A stretch of 64,000 nucleotides of DNA from Omphiscola glabra (GCA_964017045.1 OZ024795.1:52925350-52989349), one strand, 5' to 3'; shown: positions 11,634 to 27,000, numbered from the stretch's first letter. The notes: a model not told the origin generated them from the letters alone. Numbers and translations are program-made.

Positions 11634-12610
11634 AAATTGTTACCAAATCAAGAAATCTTAACCTCTGGAATTTTATTATGTTTTATAGAATTTTTTTTTT
11701 CCAAAGACTTGTTTGTTAAATATAGAACGCAACAGAAACCATGTGGAAACCCGCAATACCATTTTAAAAATTGAAGAAAATGTTCCTCTTACATGTATAT
11801 ATTATTTATATACTTACATGTATTTATTATTATATATAGTCTCATAAATGTTGGAGTAATGTAAGCAATCAGATAATTCCATGGCTGGAATGTGCAGTAG
11901 CATGTTCTGTTACAGCTGACCGACTCTCTCAAATACATGCATTGTAACATGATGCTCAAAACCAAATCACAAATGAGGCGGAACCTGAAAATAATGTGGG
12001 CATCACAATAAAAATAGCCAAACTGCTATTGAACTTAATTTTCAGTAAATGTAATCTTTCCCATACCTTCATGTTTTCAAAACATAAAACAAGTTGCCCA
12101 TTTTGGCAAATGATTTAGTAATGGTCCATCTTGTCGTAAAAGTCTGCCATTCATTTCTGTAAGATAAAACAAACTTGCCAGTTATAACCGAAACAATTAA
12201 TATTTTGAATCATGTACCACTTGTTATTAAGCCTAGCTGCTTTTCTAACATTTACTCACTTTGGTATTTATACAAAGGCCTGCTATAATGTGTTATGAAA
12301 TAAACATTTCATACAGAAACAGATGCAAATAAAATGTTTTGTGACACAAGCGAGCACCTGCACTTGTAAAATGCTGCCTGGTGTGAATTGTTGAGATGAG
12401 ACGGCTGTGATATTGGTTCACGGTTTATTATTAGTTTATGACTAGGAAATGCATCGCTTTATTTATTTCTGATATTTAGTATGCCTTCTTGTGTACTGCT
12501 TGTACTTAGCCAACATAAAATTGGATGAAAGGTGAAATTCTTGAATTTTTATAAAAAAATCGTTGGATTGGATCATGGAGGAGCCCTCGCCGAAATGACT
12601 TTCTCTAGAA

Positions 12611-12768
12611 CAGTGGTCGGCAAACTCGTTAGTCAAAAGAGCCAAAAATCAGGACGATTTAAAATTTCTTTTCAATAACCATGTTTTTCGAAGTCAAAAC
12701 CAATTTATGTCCGAGGCGCACTTGGGTCCCTAAAAAGCCGCATGCGGGCCGCGATTTGCCAACCACTG
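12611..12768. mobile_element. hAT-type MITE, 158 bp, with target-site duplication
   Basis: The ends are CAGTGGTCGGCAAA and the inverted TTTGCCAACCACTG (one mismatch). The flanking 8-bp duplicates are CTCTAGAA at 12603-12610 and CTTTAGAA at 12769-12776 (one mismatch). An 8-bp duplication and CAGTG-type termini are typical of hAT elements. There is no coding capacity. Confidence 0.85.
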
Positions 12769-14180
12769 CTTTAGAAGTATATGTTCAGACAGATGACTAA
12801 TGACTTTGTCTTGAAAAATGTGGTCAGATAGATGACTTTTTTGTCAGATGTTGGGAATACAATTGTTTGTATGAACAGCTAAACAAACAGTGCAGGTCAG
12901 AGCTCTGCAACCTGTGTGTCACAAGATGTGCAGAGTAAACTGCCTCCAACAGTATGTAATAGGCATGCAAAAATGATAAAACTGTAGCTAGAAAAGGGCT
13001 ATTGCCAAGCTGCCAAAGTCTGGGATAATAGAAATGCGTACAATACAGACTCTTGATGTAGAGCAATGCACTAATATTATACTTTCTAACAGTACGCAAC
13101 ATGTAATGTATTTTCATGTATTTACATGTGGTGTGCCTCTGAACCACATGTGTAAAAATGTTGCTGAGCTCTGTTTTAGGCTTTTCATCTGCTATTACAA
13201 TAATAACAAATACATTTGGTTTTTGGAAAAGGATTTATTTCACATTGTATATAATTTTTTTTTTAAATATTGCCTAAGTTTCACTCAGTGTTTTCAACAC
13301 ATAATTATGAACTGTACAGATTGAAAAGTCTTTTTTTTTTAATAATGAGACATTAGTACTTTTAGTTTACTTATTCTTATATTTTATAAGATGTACTTTA
13401 TATTATGTATGTTAAATTATGAAAAAAATTAACATGGTTAAAAACACAAAACAAATCTTGGCTTGTGTGATTTTTATGAGTTAAATAGTGGAATCATTCT
13501 GTATAATGAAGTAAAGCATTTCCATTTCTTTCCAAGTTTTATTCTATTTTATACCTAAATACGCATATTAAAAAATGTATTGCATATCTTAAATTTGATA
13601 TGTGCATTGTTACTCAATAATCTCTGTATCTTCAGCCCAAGCTAGCACCACTAAATTTCTACTAACACATTTTTTTAAATGGCTCAACTCTGACAATGGT
13701 TTGACTATTATTTAAGACATTAAAGATCGAGACAACCGTCCTGATTTTAAGCAAAGGTACAAGAAAACAACTCGAGTAACCATGTAAACTTACATGTGCT
13801 TACTTATCATCCCCACATATTTGTTTTACGGTTCACTACTTTTCTCATATCACACACCCTAAAAGAAAAAGAAAATAGGGGTGGGGTGGGGGTGATTTTA
13901 AACTGCTGGTATTTTTATATCTGAATAATTTTCATATCAACATAATAATCATTCAACTTATATTTACAGTTGTGGATTTTAAAGTTTATGAACAAATGTA
14001 CATTTTGAAAACTCAACATGAGACATTTCATTATAAATAATAGCAGCCATTTTCAATGTGCACATGATTCTCATAGGCCATAACATCATAAGCCCATCAC
14101 ATACTCAAACAACTAAAAAAGTAAAATTTATTCAAAGGCTAAGTGAAAGAAACATCCACACAAAAAAGGGGGTGGGAATT

Positions 14181-14298
14181 GAGAAGAACTGATTCTTAAA
14201 TGGGGTTGTTGGTGAGAAGAACTGATTCTTAAATGGGGTTGTTGGTGAGAAGAACTGATTCTTAAAGGGGGTGGGAGGTGAGAAGAACTGATCCTTAA
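14181..14298. repeat. 33-bp tandem repeat, 3-4 copies
   Basis: The unit begins GAGAAGAACTGATTCTTAAA. It lies in the gap between the two convergent genes. Confidence 0.9.
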
Positions 14299-17200
14299 AC
14301 CATATAAATTATAAAGGTAAAAAGAAAAATTGAAGCTACATTTAAAAAAATTATATTTAGAATAATTTTAGTTCAGTACATCGCCAGCAAGTTATTTAAG
14401 ACTACAGAAAATATTTAGACCCTCGCCCCCCAAAGCAAAATGCTTCATAATATTTTAAAACGCTCTACAAATTTAAGACTCAATGTAGAACTACAACCCA
14501 ATGTAAGACTCAGTGATGTAGAACTTCTACTCAATGTAGAATAACTCTAGGTTATGACTTGATTAAAAAATACAACTGAATGAAGTTTATCATTTTGTTT
14601 TTATCTGGACATAAATATTAACTAAACCTCTGATGACATCAAAGAAAAATCCACTAAATGATTTACCGTATAACCTCATTCATTAAGCCACTTTTTAAAA
14701 AAAGTATTACAGGAAAATAAGTGGGATTGTCATCTTATATGCTGGTCATATGAGATTTGTTTTTCTCAGGGTTCATTGGTTAGATTTATTACAGAAAAAA
14801 ACGGAAGTCAACATAAAGCTGTGTGCAAAATTGGGTCACACGTTTTGTGACTGCCGTGATTTGGCTACCTACATTGAATAATGAAATTATAATTTTTTAA
14901 AATCTACAGTATGGTTAACATATATAACGGTAGACACAAAGTGTCTGTGTTTGTCTTTTTACTTAAACAATTTTTTAAATTTAAATTATTTTCTTTAATA
15001 ATGCACTGCCTCTACTGGGAAATTATCTTATTGGGTCGGCTTAAGAGAAGGTTACACAATTTTCAGTCTTTTCTTTCTCAGCCAAATTTAATGGCGTTGG
15101 CTTATGTACGAACGAGCATATGCGGTAATGGTTGGGGCTAACATTGTTAGGTTTTATTCTTTTGTATAACAGCCACAATTTTTGTTTATTAATTTTAATA
15201 TATTGAAAAAATTAATTTGACAAGTCTGTTATAAAAAAAATATTTTTTTCCTTTTTTTTTCTCTTGAATTAAAATGTTGACAAAGACTCATTCATTTTAA
15301 ATTTAAAAATACAGTTATAAAAAGCATGTAAAAAGTCAAGAGTGAGGTTAAATAATCTAAGAACATGAAAATATTTTAAAAGTAAAGATTTCTTTTTTAA
15401 AAATAAAATATATAGAACGCTAGAAGCATACTAAATGGAAATTTTGTTTTCCTGCATAACTTCAGTATTTGGTTACTGAATAAGGCAATGAACACAAGTG
15501 GTAAGGCTTGAAGCAGTTTTCAGCACTTTAACTCTGTTAAGTACTAAGTAGTCCTTAGAAAATGGCTTGAAATGAAATCATAACTTTATATTATGATCTA
15601 TTCAGTAGAAAGGAACGTTCCAATCATTTGCAATCACACAAAAATAAAGTTTTCAATGAGAGGTTAAATCATATGTGTGGGTCTATCGTTGCAGTCCATA
15701 TGTTGTATTTAAAACATAACATGGAATCATTATTGAATAAAAAAAACATACATTTTGAAATCTGGTCCAAAATATAATGCTCAATTTAAATGTACATTAT
15801 AAAACAACCTATTATTATTATCTGCAAGGGTAATTTTATACTACATTTGTGTACCAGTAGAAAGTATATCTACATTTTTGTACCAGTAGAAAGTATATGT
15901 ACCTTTGCAATTTAGTATTCAAAATTTGATCACCTTTTTTATTTGATCAACTTTAACATCTGCACTTATTATAATCCATCACCTCCTCTAACACATGCAG
16001 TTTAAGTTTTCTAGTTCCCATACAAAAAGCAATCTTTAGTGCTAATACTAATATGTAGGGTGCACCAACATAAATAGCTTCCAGGGGTGGTTAAGCTGTA
16101 CTAATGGCTTGCCCAAGCACAACATATTAGGTGCACAAAATATTAGGTATTTTAATCTATACAGGTGTTCTAAAACAAGGTTGAAAAAAATGAAATAACA
16201 ATAAAAATAGAATTAAAATAAAAAAAGACATAACAATAGAATAAAAAAATGACACATGCTCAGCTCCTTTGGTTTACTTAATAATTTTAATAATAATTTT
16301 AACCTTAAGAAATCTTCCTTACTTAATAACTTTAACATTGTTTATAAATTAATAAAATATACCAATTAGGCATATATATCAAAGAAAAATGACTGCAGTA
16401 CTTAAAGAGTATTTAAAGCTGAAATTTTTAAGAACACAGCAAATCTTAAAAGAGTAAAAAAAATAATCCCAATTTAGAATTGTTTTCAGGTTCAGAAGAC
16501 ATAAAAAATACCATACATAATAAAATTTAAAAAAATTGCAAAATTGACCTCATATATTTGTTTCAAAACATTTTTTTTTTCATTACAACTTTAAGTTTGT
16601 ACAAAGTTAATGACTGTATTATTTGCTTATAGTAAAGCCTTGAGATGGTTAAGAACAAGCTATATATTTATTAACTTTAACCACTGATAAGAGTATAAAC
16701 AGAACTGTTTTCACTATAAAGTTGATCAGAGATCAGGTTTGTTAAGAGCACATTTTTTTATAAATATATTTTTACATGTTGTATTGCATAGAAAGTGTGA
16801 TTTAAACTTTCAGTTGCCTTAAGATGATAAATACTAAGATTAATTAAGAACCGGTCTTATTTATAGCAGATAAATATACATGTAGAAATAATGTGACAAG
16901 TTACTCAAGAAGTAAAACAGAAAATGTATGCAAATTATTTACATGAAAAAGTAAACATACACCACAAATTTACATTTTGATAATTTTTTTAAAACATTAA
17001 ATGCATGAATTGAATCATCCATAACTTAAACAATCTGCACAATTTTTTAGTGAAAAGTTATTTGAGGGAAAAAAAATTTGTATCAAAGTAATTAAAGGCA
17101 AAATTAATTTTTGTAATGCTAAATAACAAAAAGAATGACAAATTAATGGTGCTTAATTATTAAAGACTAACCAAACGTTAATGATCTTATACATGAATAG

Positions 17201-19363
17201 CAATAAATTATTGTTACCTTTTCTAGTGGCATATTTGATGTAATTTGAAAATAAAATTATCTTTCAAAATAATATCATAGCTCCAGATAAATAATCAGTA
17301 GATTATAAATCAATCAATATACGCATGACTTATACACTGAGAATATATACAGAAAAAAATATCACCACTTCGTAGACTCACACGGGAATAATTAATTTGC
17401 TTATATCCTAAATATTTAAGCTTTTAAAAAAAAGACTGCGATGGGAATAAAAAAACATAAATGAAACAGCAAATGTAATTAATGAATTTATTAGAGGTGA
17501 TTCAATAGAGGATATGAATGTACACAAAATTGTAAATACATTGTCATGCAAACTGGCATTTTAATGAACTGTCGCACAAGTACTCAAATGAAGATAATCA
17601 AGTCTTTCATCAAATGAGTGATTATCTATCCCTAACAAAGATAAATAATTCCCTAGCTCATTAGCTACATTCATCCACCATGCTAAAAAGCATGGATCAA
17701 CACACTGAGCGTTGTTTCAATATCATTGCTATTTCTTGGTTAAACCTTTTAAGGGCTATTTTTTAGTTTTACATACTTTTACTTCATTGTTTATGAGCTA
17801 AAGCAAAGTTTATTTGTTGTCATTTGAAGCATTGTTTTATAATACTCTTTGCTGTTTTTTTTTTCCTTTATCAATACTTTTGCTATGGCTACCCTAGGCC
17901 CTAGTGGGGTAAGTGTCATAGATGCTCAACAGTTCAAAAAGCTTTGGACATATTTTATACTATTTTCATTGATAGTAGATTTAGATCCATCGTATGATTG
18001 TGATAGTAGTAGTTAGATGATTTGAGTTATATCAATGAAGATAATGTATGCCTACATCAAGGTATTTGTGGAAAAAAGGTTTTGCATATCATGTTTTCAC
18101 ATATTCGTTTTTTTTCTGCTACCTACTTATTTTAGTTAAACTGAAAAAAAAGCGCATATAGTGCATTCAATTATCTTTCATTTGATACCAAATTTAACCT
18201 TATAAACCAAACAATAATATGATAAATACTTTTTAATAAAGCCAACCTGTCATTCTTTTTTGCCCTTTGAAATTTTTTTACATTTTTTCATTTAAACAAT
18301 TCTGCAGCGAAAGAGCTAGAGCTTAAAGGAAATTGTGTATTATATGTTCCATTTAAAACAAGAAACAGAATGAGAAGACTAAGGCACAAATTGAAGCTCG
18401 ATATACTATAAATATCTTCCAAAATTTTAGAAATCGATCGCATGCAGATTAAATTTTATTCATTTTTTTTTCAATTGAAAGGCCATAATAACATGACCTG
18501 TAAGAGGAAGTTTAAAAAAGACACTATAAAAGACTTCAGCAGTCAGATTAATAGGGACATAATTATTTACTTTTACTTATTACACTAGCGTAATAAGACA
18601 TGAAATGTATGTGCTAATTAACCATGATGAATGTGATACAATAAGTATTTAATTAATAGAGCTATTTCACATGTAAAACCCTTATGCCTCCATAATCATA
18701 TAATTTTTGAAGACATATTATTATAGAGTCATTTGTTAACTTGACAATAAATATTTTTAAGTAGTTCATCGGTTTGAAAATGTTCATTCATTGGGATATT
18801 CAAGTACAAAGTAAATTTCCAGGAATTTGATTATGGTACTTATCATATCGCTATCCCTGGCAGCGTTAACATTCACAGCAGTAGTAGTACAAGTAATACA
18901 ATAAAGTAAGTTCAGGATAACACTGAAACATAAGTTTAGAGACACTGATCACAGATAGAAGCACATGATACTGGCTGCATAATATTTCTTGGGCAAGAAT
19001 GCAACGACACACAAGCACAGAAGGTGGCATAGAGGTATAATATGATGGAATGCAGGTAAGGTTTTAAACAACTATAACAAAAAACATTATGGCTGCACCT
19101 TTGAATGGACCGTTCTCCAGTTGAGCAATTTTATTGTTCACATATTGTGGCATAAATATACACTTCACCTCTTTGATTTTTGAATTTTTCATGAGTTGCT
19201 ATGTCCAGATCATATGTAAAGCCCGAATTCAGAGAAGTTTTTGTTTGATTCCAGGATACACATTTCAAGTTGCATAACTTTATTGCTCCAAAGGCGATAC
19301 TCTTTTTTTTTTGGGAGCAGTCAGCACTTTTAATGGCTGCAAGGCAAATTCCAGAATCACTAG

Positions 19364-21085
19364 TTAAACAAATGATGAAAATCCAGTAAGAGGGGATCGT
19401 GCACCAGCAACATTGTTCACCACAATATTTCCATTGTTCAAACTAAAGGCATAATGGCTGCTGTCAGCCTCACTGTCCGTGTATGTGTATGCATTAGGAG
19501 GGTTTTGGAAGCGCCATGGAGGATTTTGTGGAGGCTTATTGTTTGGTTTGATAGATATAGCACCAGCTCCGCTACTTGTGTTGTTACTTGTACTACGACT
19601 GTACTGGCTGCTGAAGGCTGGGGGTGGCGGGGAAGCAGGGACAGGTGCCTTAGCAATAGAATCTACACTGCTGTCATCGCTGTCACTAGACTGAAATGAG
19701 ATTTTTTTTTTAAAGAAATGTATAAGAAATAAAATTATATTTAAAAAGTTAATACAAAAATATACTTTGAGATTTTTTAAATATTATTAATTTTAGCATT
19801 ATCATAATTATCCATTAGTATTGAAATGGCAGTACTATAAAATTCATTTGTTTATCAAAACGTCAAGTTAAATATCATAACTTCAATACAATTAATTACT
19901 TTAATGTTTACAACAATGGGAAAGATTTTAAAAAATATGGATGGGATTTAAAGTAACACAACAAATGAATTTCTTCAGTTTTCTTTTTGTACTATGAAAA
20001 CTTACACTATCTTACAATAATTATAGCAAGTTACTTCCCCCCAATTTCACAAATAAATATTCAAATATACAAATTATGGGTATACAAGTAGGGTGAGGCT
20101 TTATGCAAAAATAACTTTCAGAAAGTTTAGCTATGACTTCTTAAGCAGACAAAGCGTTTCTTATATTCACCATTTTTTTTAATAATGTGTTTGTGTGTGC
20201 ATGTTTAGGAGAGGAAAGGTGTGTTTCAAAACTATGAACCAACTGCCAGTAGTTTTCTCCACTCCTTCCTCACTCTTAACATTCAACACCTATCCTCACC
20301 TTCCTCAATTGCCCACTCAACCATTTCCTGCACTCCATCCTAGCTTTCTAAACTACCTTCCTGCCACCCCCCCCCCCACACACACACACTCATTTGCATT
20401 CCTCAACCACCACTCTATTCCAGGAAAGGTTATAACCATATTTGTAAATAATACAGCATTTTTTGTGTGGAAACATCGTTTCCTGAATGCTTCTCATATT
20501 CCCAGAATCATCACACCAGACTCTTAGAACCATGATTACAAACAAAACTAATGACATTTTACATTTTGTAATGAAGTTAGACAAACCATTTCATCAGAAG
20601 AATCTCCTAAATTAGATGGCTTCTCTGACAAGACAGAACTGTCATCCGACCCTGGATGTCTGCGAGAAATACCTGAAGCACCAGCTATAGGACCAATGCC
20701 TTCGGAGTATATGACACTGGCAGGGCTTGGACGGGGAGGTGATCTATAATGAAGAGTTTTTAATTGAGTTACATGTATAAGTGGATTTAATTTTTTTAAA
20801 TTGTTTAATTAATTTGATCATTATAAAAATAACATTGAAATTCCAATGCAAAAATTACCCTTTACTTTAAATAAATTGTTTAAAATACGGCTAACCGGCT
20901 AGATGCTTGAGCGAGAAAATTTAATTCTGTTTCTGACCTTGTTAATGTATTATTTTGTGTTTTATTTCCATTTCTGTTGACACTCCTTCGAGACTGTCTT
21001 AGTTCCATAGAGGGAAATCCACCATCCTCTGGTTCAGGTGTAGTGGACATAACTGTTGTTGAGGTTGTTGATCGCTTCAGTTCCC
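19364..21085 (-). CDS. sdk: sdk exons 36-38: cytoplasmic tail with PDZ-binding end
   Basis: Exons 20896-21085, 20587-20743 and 19364-19690 encode about 224 serine-, proline- and acid-rich residues ([20 protein letters not shown]). The last six residues are GFSSFV before TAA (19364-19366). This is the known Sidekick C-terminus, which in vertebrates binds MAGI-type PDZ scaffolds. For the donor at 20894-20895 the phase (CG|A) decides against a nearby GTATTT. Confidence 0.95.
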
Positions 21086-24000
21086 CTAGAAAATAAGTAG
21101 GAAACATTTGACAATTGTTTACGTTCTTTTTAGAATAATATTACTCAAGTAAATGTATTAATTCTATGTAATTAATATTTGATTTTAAATTCAATACACA
21201 TTATACTTTTTTTAGAGGCAAACCATATCTCTAATTGAATTTTCTTGCGCTAACAAAATCCTTTTTGTATTACATGATTTAAATAGTGTTTTTTACAAAT
21301 ATTTTAATCTGAAAAAAACTTCTTTGTAAAATTGATTAACTCAATAATATCTAATATTTACATACTTTTTTTTACTATTAATCCTTATTTGAAAAATAGT
21401 AAACATGAAAACTGATGCTTCAAATGATATATATATACTCACGCCCTTTTTTCCTGCGGCGCTCCACAAAACACAACAATGTAATAATGAGAAGTATCAT
21501 GACAATTCCAGCCAAGGCAACAATAACAAGAAACCACCACTGTGTATGGAATGGACTAGCCTGCTTGACCATCACTAGAGATTTTTAAAACAAACACAAA
21601 GGTATATAATCTGTGTGAGAAATTTGGATGCTATTTAAATATACCTATAACCATTTTCTGCCTTTCAGTTAAGATATAGCTTAACAATGTATTCAACACT
21701 AATACCATCAAAACCTGAAATGATACATTTTTTTGTTTAAACATTTTTTAAAAACTGAAAATTATATAATTTTGTCAATTGTCAAAGAGCCTGTAAATTT
21801 TAGAAATATTAACAATAATGTTATTAACAAAGAATAAACAAAAGCAACTTACTTGAGCTTGGTGTTGTATACTGCTCAGATGAGGGACTTGGTGGGCTTA
21901 TACCCTCTGAATTGATAGCTCTAACTCTGAAATAATAGCCCAGGCTAGGCTTAAGGTCATTCAAACCAAGCTGAGCAGACGGTTCTGGGTGATTGACATC
22001 AAGTAAAGAATTCCATTTTTCTGGTCCACCTACATAAAAATAATTGGATTAAAGAGTTTGAAGGGAAATGTAACTAACCAAAAAAGGTATAATAACACTT
22101 ATAAAAGTCTCTTTAAAAGTTATCACTAACTATTTCATTAAATTTTTTAATTCATGAAATAACATTACTTTAGTCTAATTCTATTTAATTGACCATTATT
22201 AACTGGGATAACTTACCATCTTCCTTATACTGTATTTTGTATGCCACTATTGGTGAGTTTCCTTGACCATTGTTTTGCCACATAATGTAAATGACCTTTA
22301 ACTTGAGAGTAATTTCTGGCTTCATTGGTGCTTCAGGAGATCCTGGATGAGAAACAAAAACCAAATAATTTTTTTTTTTTAATAACATTAAAATTTCTCA
22401 TTGTTATTTAGAAATAAGGAAACAGGGCAACTGAATCTTATAAATATATTTAAGAAGTTTTACCTAGTTTTTTTATCATGTCAAACTGTTGTACCACAAT
22501 TTGTTTTTTTCACATAAAATGAAATAATGGTAATAAAGTGTTAAAAACAAGGAAACAGAAGCTGTACCTGGCTGAGGTCCCGTAGTAACAGCAACTTCTG
22601 CTGCAACCCCCTTGCCTATACTTGTGTTTGCTGCTAAAGAAAATGCGTAGCGCAGATTCTCTATCAAGCCACTGATATACTGTTGGGTTTCTGATCCAGC
22701 AATTTTTAATGTAGAAATTTCAGTTTTTTCTGTTGGTATAAATATCATTTATTATTATTAAAACAGTATCATTTAGGGTGGGAGAGAGTGAGAGTTTAGT
22801 TAGGTAAAAGAAAATAAGAAGCATAAGGTAGTGGAAATTTTGTACAGCATCAGATATTTTACTTTATTTTATTTTTTTGTTCACTTGTTTTTTTTTTATA
22901 GCTGAAGTAGGTATTTTGACAACTTTGTCCCTGGTTTTTTTGTTGTATTTTTTTACAGGTAATCCCCTACTTTGTGCTACTTATCTCATTAATAAACACA
23001 AACGTCAAATAAACATCTTTTGAGAAAAATTTGAGCGAAACAAATTATCATATTTTATCAAACTTAAAATATATATATGAAAACAAAACATTAAATATAA
23101 TAAAAATAACTTAAAAAAAACTCAATATCACTCTTCAATCTCTCGAGTGGTAATTTGTAAAAATAGACAAAATATTTATAAAATCAGGGACGGCATAAAA
23201 AAATGAACTTAGTAAGACTTACGATCATCATAAGAGGCATAATATTGTAGTGTGTAGAAAGTGATATCCCCATTTGGAGTTTTTGGAGGATCCCACAATA
23301 CATTAAGCTCTGTTAATGTAACATTTCTAAATCTCAAATTCACAGGTGGGCCAGGGTCTATAAAAAATAATAATCATTAAAAATATTTTCTAATTTGAAA
23401 TTGATGGTTCAATTTCGTTTTTTAATTTTGAAAATTTGAACTCTTTCCGTGCCAAGCCCCGATTTATAGTAGATTTGACTGGTCACGTTTGTGCCAAGCC
23501 ACGATACATCGTCGAAATTTATTTATATAGTTTATTTCGTTGCCTGTGGCTATTAATCCGACTTTTTATGTTCTTAAACGAAGGGTAACTCTTCCTACTT
23601 CCTTCCTGTTAGAAGTAGGGCATGTTTACATGTCATTTTTCTAATAATAGTTAAATTTGTGTTGAAACTTTTGTAAACAAAGCAATGGCCACGCCTACTC
23701 CAGGCCCATCAGCTGTAGCTAGACCACGTAGGTAATCAAGTTTGCAAACAAAAGAGCTTTTATTGCTAATTATTGATGCTGAAACATCAGACAATAACCA
23801 TGAATCATTTGAATCTGATTCCAGTGATGATTTTGAGCTTTCTGAGCATCCTGATGGGTCAGTAAGTCCCAAATGGAAATAGTAATACAATGACGAAAGT
23901 GATAGTAGTAGTGGTGATTGTCGGCACTTTCATAAAAATTTCAAAACATTTTTAAAATTAAAAAAAATACCACAGATGCATAGAGCATAGCAAAAGGATT

Positions 24001-27000
24001 ACATTAACACCAAGATCAACTTTCTAGCTCAAGTGGTTCAAAAGTTATGATTTTTTTTTCAAAATCACTTACTTGCTATGGCAACAGTGAGGCTTCAGAT
24101 AATACTAAACCTAACATTACAAAAATGTGTATAACTCTGTCACTAAATGGAATATTTTCATAATGTAAAATGCAATATGATAAAAAATGGAGATACTTTC
24201 TGGGGATTGAAGCAGAATAGGATACCAGCTACACAGACCATATGGTAGTCTGGTAAGTTCAGATTTAGGGCAAATTAAAAAAAAAATAATAATTTGATCT
24301 CATAATATTACCAGTAAAATTTATACTATTGTTGTCATATTGTTTTATCTGTCATATATTATTATTCTCTGTCTAATTTCCTTTAATTTGATATGAAATA
24401 CATCTATTTTGCTAAAAGACAAGTATTCATAATTAATTAATAGATAATAGCACCCTAAAAAATTTCCACTGGCCGAAAACTGGTCTGGCACAAACGTGGA
24501 AAACCCCCTGGCATGGAAAGAGTTAATATTATAATAGTTAACCATCTTAACAAAAACTATAGATTAAAATATTAAATGTGCTCCAAAGGTATATAAAAAA
24601 GGTGTGCTAACGTATAATTTAGGCGTGAAATGAGTGCAACAATTCCTTTTCAATTGAAGTTATTAAATCCATTTTTTATTAATTAACACTCCAGAACATA
24701 CACAAACATAATTGTCTTTGAATCTTTTTGAGATAGATTCTTTGTCTTTTTCTGTTCAATATCCACCCATTCCCAAACAAATTTGTCTGTAACAATAGGA
24801 CTAAGCTTAAGGCTAAAATTTTCAATATCTGACTCTTATGTCACCATCACCCTTAGAGCTAATACTGTCATAACTAGCACTTGGAATATCTCTGAAATCA
24901 TGGTTTTCATTTTAATCTATTTGAAATAATTCCATTAAAATTAAAAGAAATTCTGTGTTATTTTGCAATTTAGAGGGGTCTCTCTCCAGCAAAAAAAAAT
25001 TTGAGAAAAATTAATCACTAAAAATCCCTGATAAAAGTTTGTATGGAAATAGGAAGAAAAGTCATTTGTATAGAGTGATTTACCCGTAACCAATATAAAT
25101 TGAATCATTCACATATTTTAATGACGTTCTTGTGACATTACAGAAAGGGGTTTCGTTAGGACAGTTATGGGGTTAATATCAGGGGTGTGCAACCCTTTTT
25201 TTAAAAAGTGGACAGCACGAAAATTATATTTTGGCCAGAAAATATAATTTTCTAGGAAACTGAGAAAATGGGCTTCTCAAAATCAAACAAAATAAGTAGG
25301 GGAATAATTTTTAAGTTTGATTTGATATTTGTATTACAGTTTGACAATTTTACACTGATTTTAATGTTCAATAGCTTTAAAGATAATAAGTCCCTATTTG
25401 TACATTTGAAAAAAACAATAGAGTTCACTGAAGATGCTGCAGGATGGAATTATTTTTTTAGAGGCTGCAGGTTGTCCACTCCTGTTTCAGACCTAACCAT
25501 GAGAGTAAAACTACTAGAATATTCCTTGAGTAGCATGTCACCAATGGTAAGAATACTTACAATCTTCTGATGTTCTTCTTAGTACTGGCACACTCTTAGG
25601 TCCCTCCCCTACAATGTTTACAGCCTGAACAGTGCTGCAATACCAGCTAAAAGGTTTCAAGTTACTGACCAAAGCTCGAAGTTCTGTCACTGTTAATTGT
25701 ATGGGACTGTTCTCTGTGCATGATCCTTGGGCAGAAAGCCAATATAAGACCTGAAGATGTAGAAAGTAGTCAAGAATACATTTAAATTATAATATTCACA
25801 CTATATACAATATACATTTCTTAAAAATAACCTGTATGATTTAAAGTTATTTAGTGTTATACCTTATACCCAATCAATTGGCCATTGGTTGAATCAAGTG
25901 GTGGAGATTTCCATGTAATCTCAACCTGAGTTGAACTTCTGTTAACCATTTGCACATTCAATGGGGCAGCAAATGGTGCTTTGAAAAAAATAATAGTTAA
26001 AGATATATTTATTAATATTAGTTTCAAATATTTCTAATTCACCATTTAATAATATTTAGTAAAACTTGTATATATGTTAAAATATTTACCCACATTGTAA
26101 TAAATTAAAAATATGTTGTTAAATTATTCAAAATTTAAAATTAAGTATTAAAAAATTTAGATATAGACAAACTTAACAAAGAAAATATATTTACATTAGT
26201 CACGATAAATGTAAATAATTGAAGTTTAGGAAATCTAACACCATCTAAAAAGTCACTGTTGAAAATAACAATGATTGAGAAAGCTTAAATCAGTCACTTA
26301 TATGACTTGACTCAAGTCAACTAGGTATTTTTCTGCGATAACTTGAAAGATTCATCTTTATAAGTAATCTAATTTCATTTGTAACAACAAATTTTTTAAA
26401 ATATGTATGAACAGAAAAAAACTTATGAAACAGAATTCAGCTTTAAAATTAAGTTTTTTTTTAAACTTTAGTCCATGACTAACAAGCATAGGTCTATAAT
26501 TACTTTTAAAGCAAAACTGAAATTAATGTCATCAGAATCAAGTTAAGGAATCAAATCTGTGACAGTTAAATAATATTAGATCCGAAAAAAACACTGAACA
26601 GGGGAATGAGAAACAGTTGAACAAGAACAACAAAAGCTTAAAAGTAAAATGCATAGACTATATAAATTAAAAAGCAACACACAAAAAACATTGAAGGTGC
26701 TGCCAAATGGTGATGAAATGAAGGATACATTTTAAGTTCATGATTATGTTTTTTAAATTGTATGTACAGAGTGGTGAGTCCCGCCCTAGGTTTTTTTAAA
26801 AGGTTCGCATTTTTGTTTACTTCTAAGACAAATTATTACCAGCACCATAACGACATGCATTATATATCTTACCAATATCTCCCACACGAAAAACCTGTAA
26901 AATACTTGAAGGACCTCGACCAGCAATGTTGGAGGTTGCAATTTGTATCTCATACTTGACTCCCACGGTCAGACGCTCCATAATAACACTGAATTTGCCA

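Larger units (their letters stand above)
11640..19363. other. Gene-free AT-rich gap, possibly sdk 3' UTR
   Basis: No exon with both coding sense and splice signals was seen on either strand. The CENP-U-like gene (plus) and sdk (minus) converge on this gap, so it must contain both transcript ends. A long 3' UTR of sdk is plausible because neuronal adhesion genes often have them, but no poly(A) site can be fixed from sequence alone. It contains one hAT MITE (12611-12768), a 33-bp repeat (14181-14298) and many A/T runs. Confidence 0.5.
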
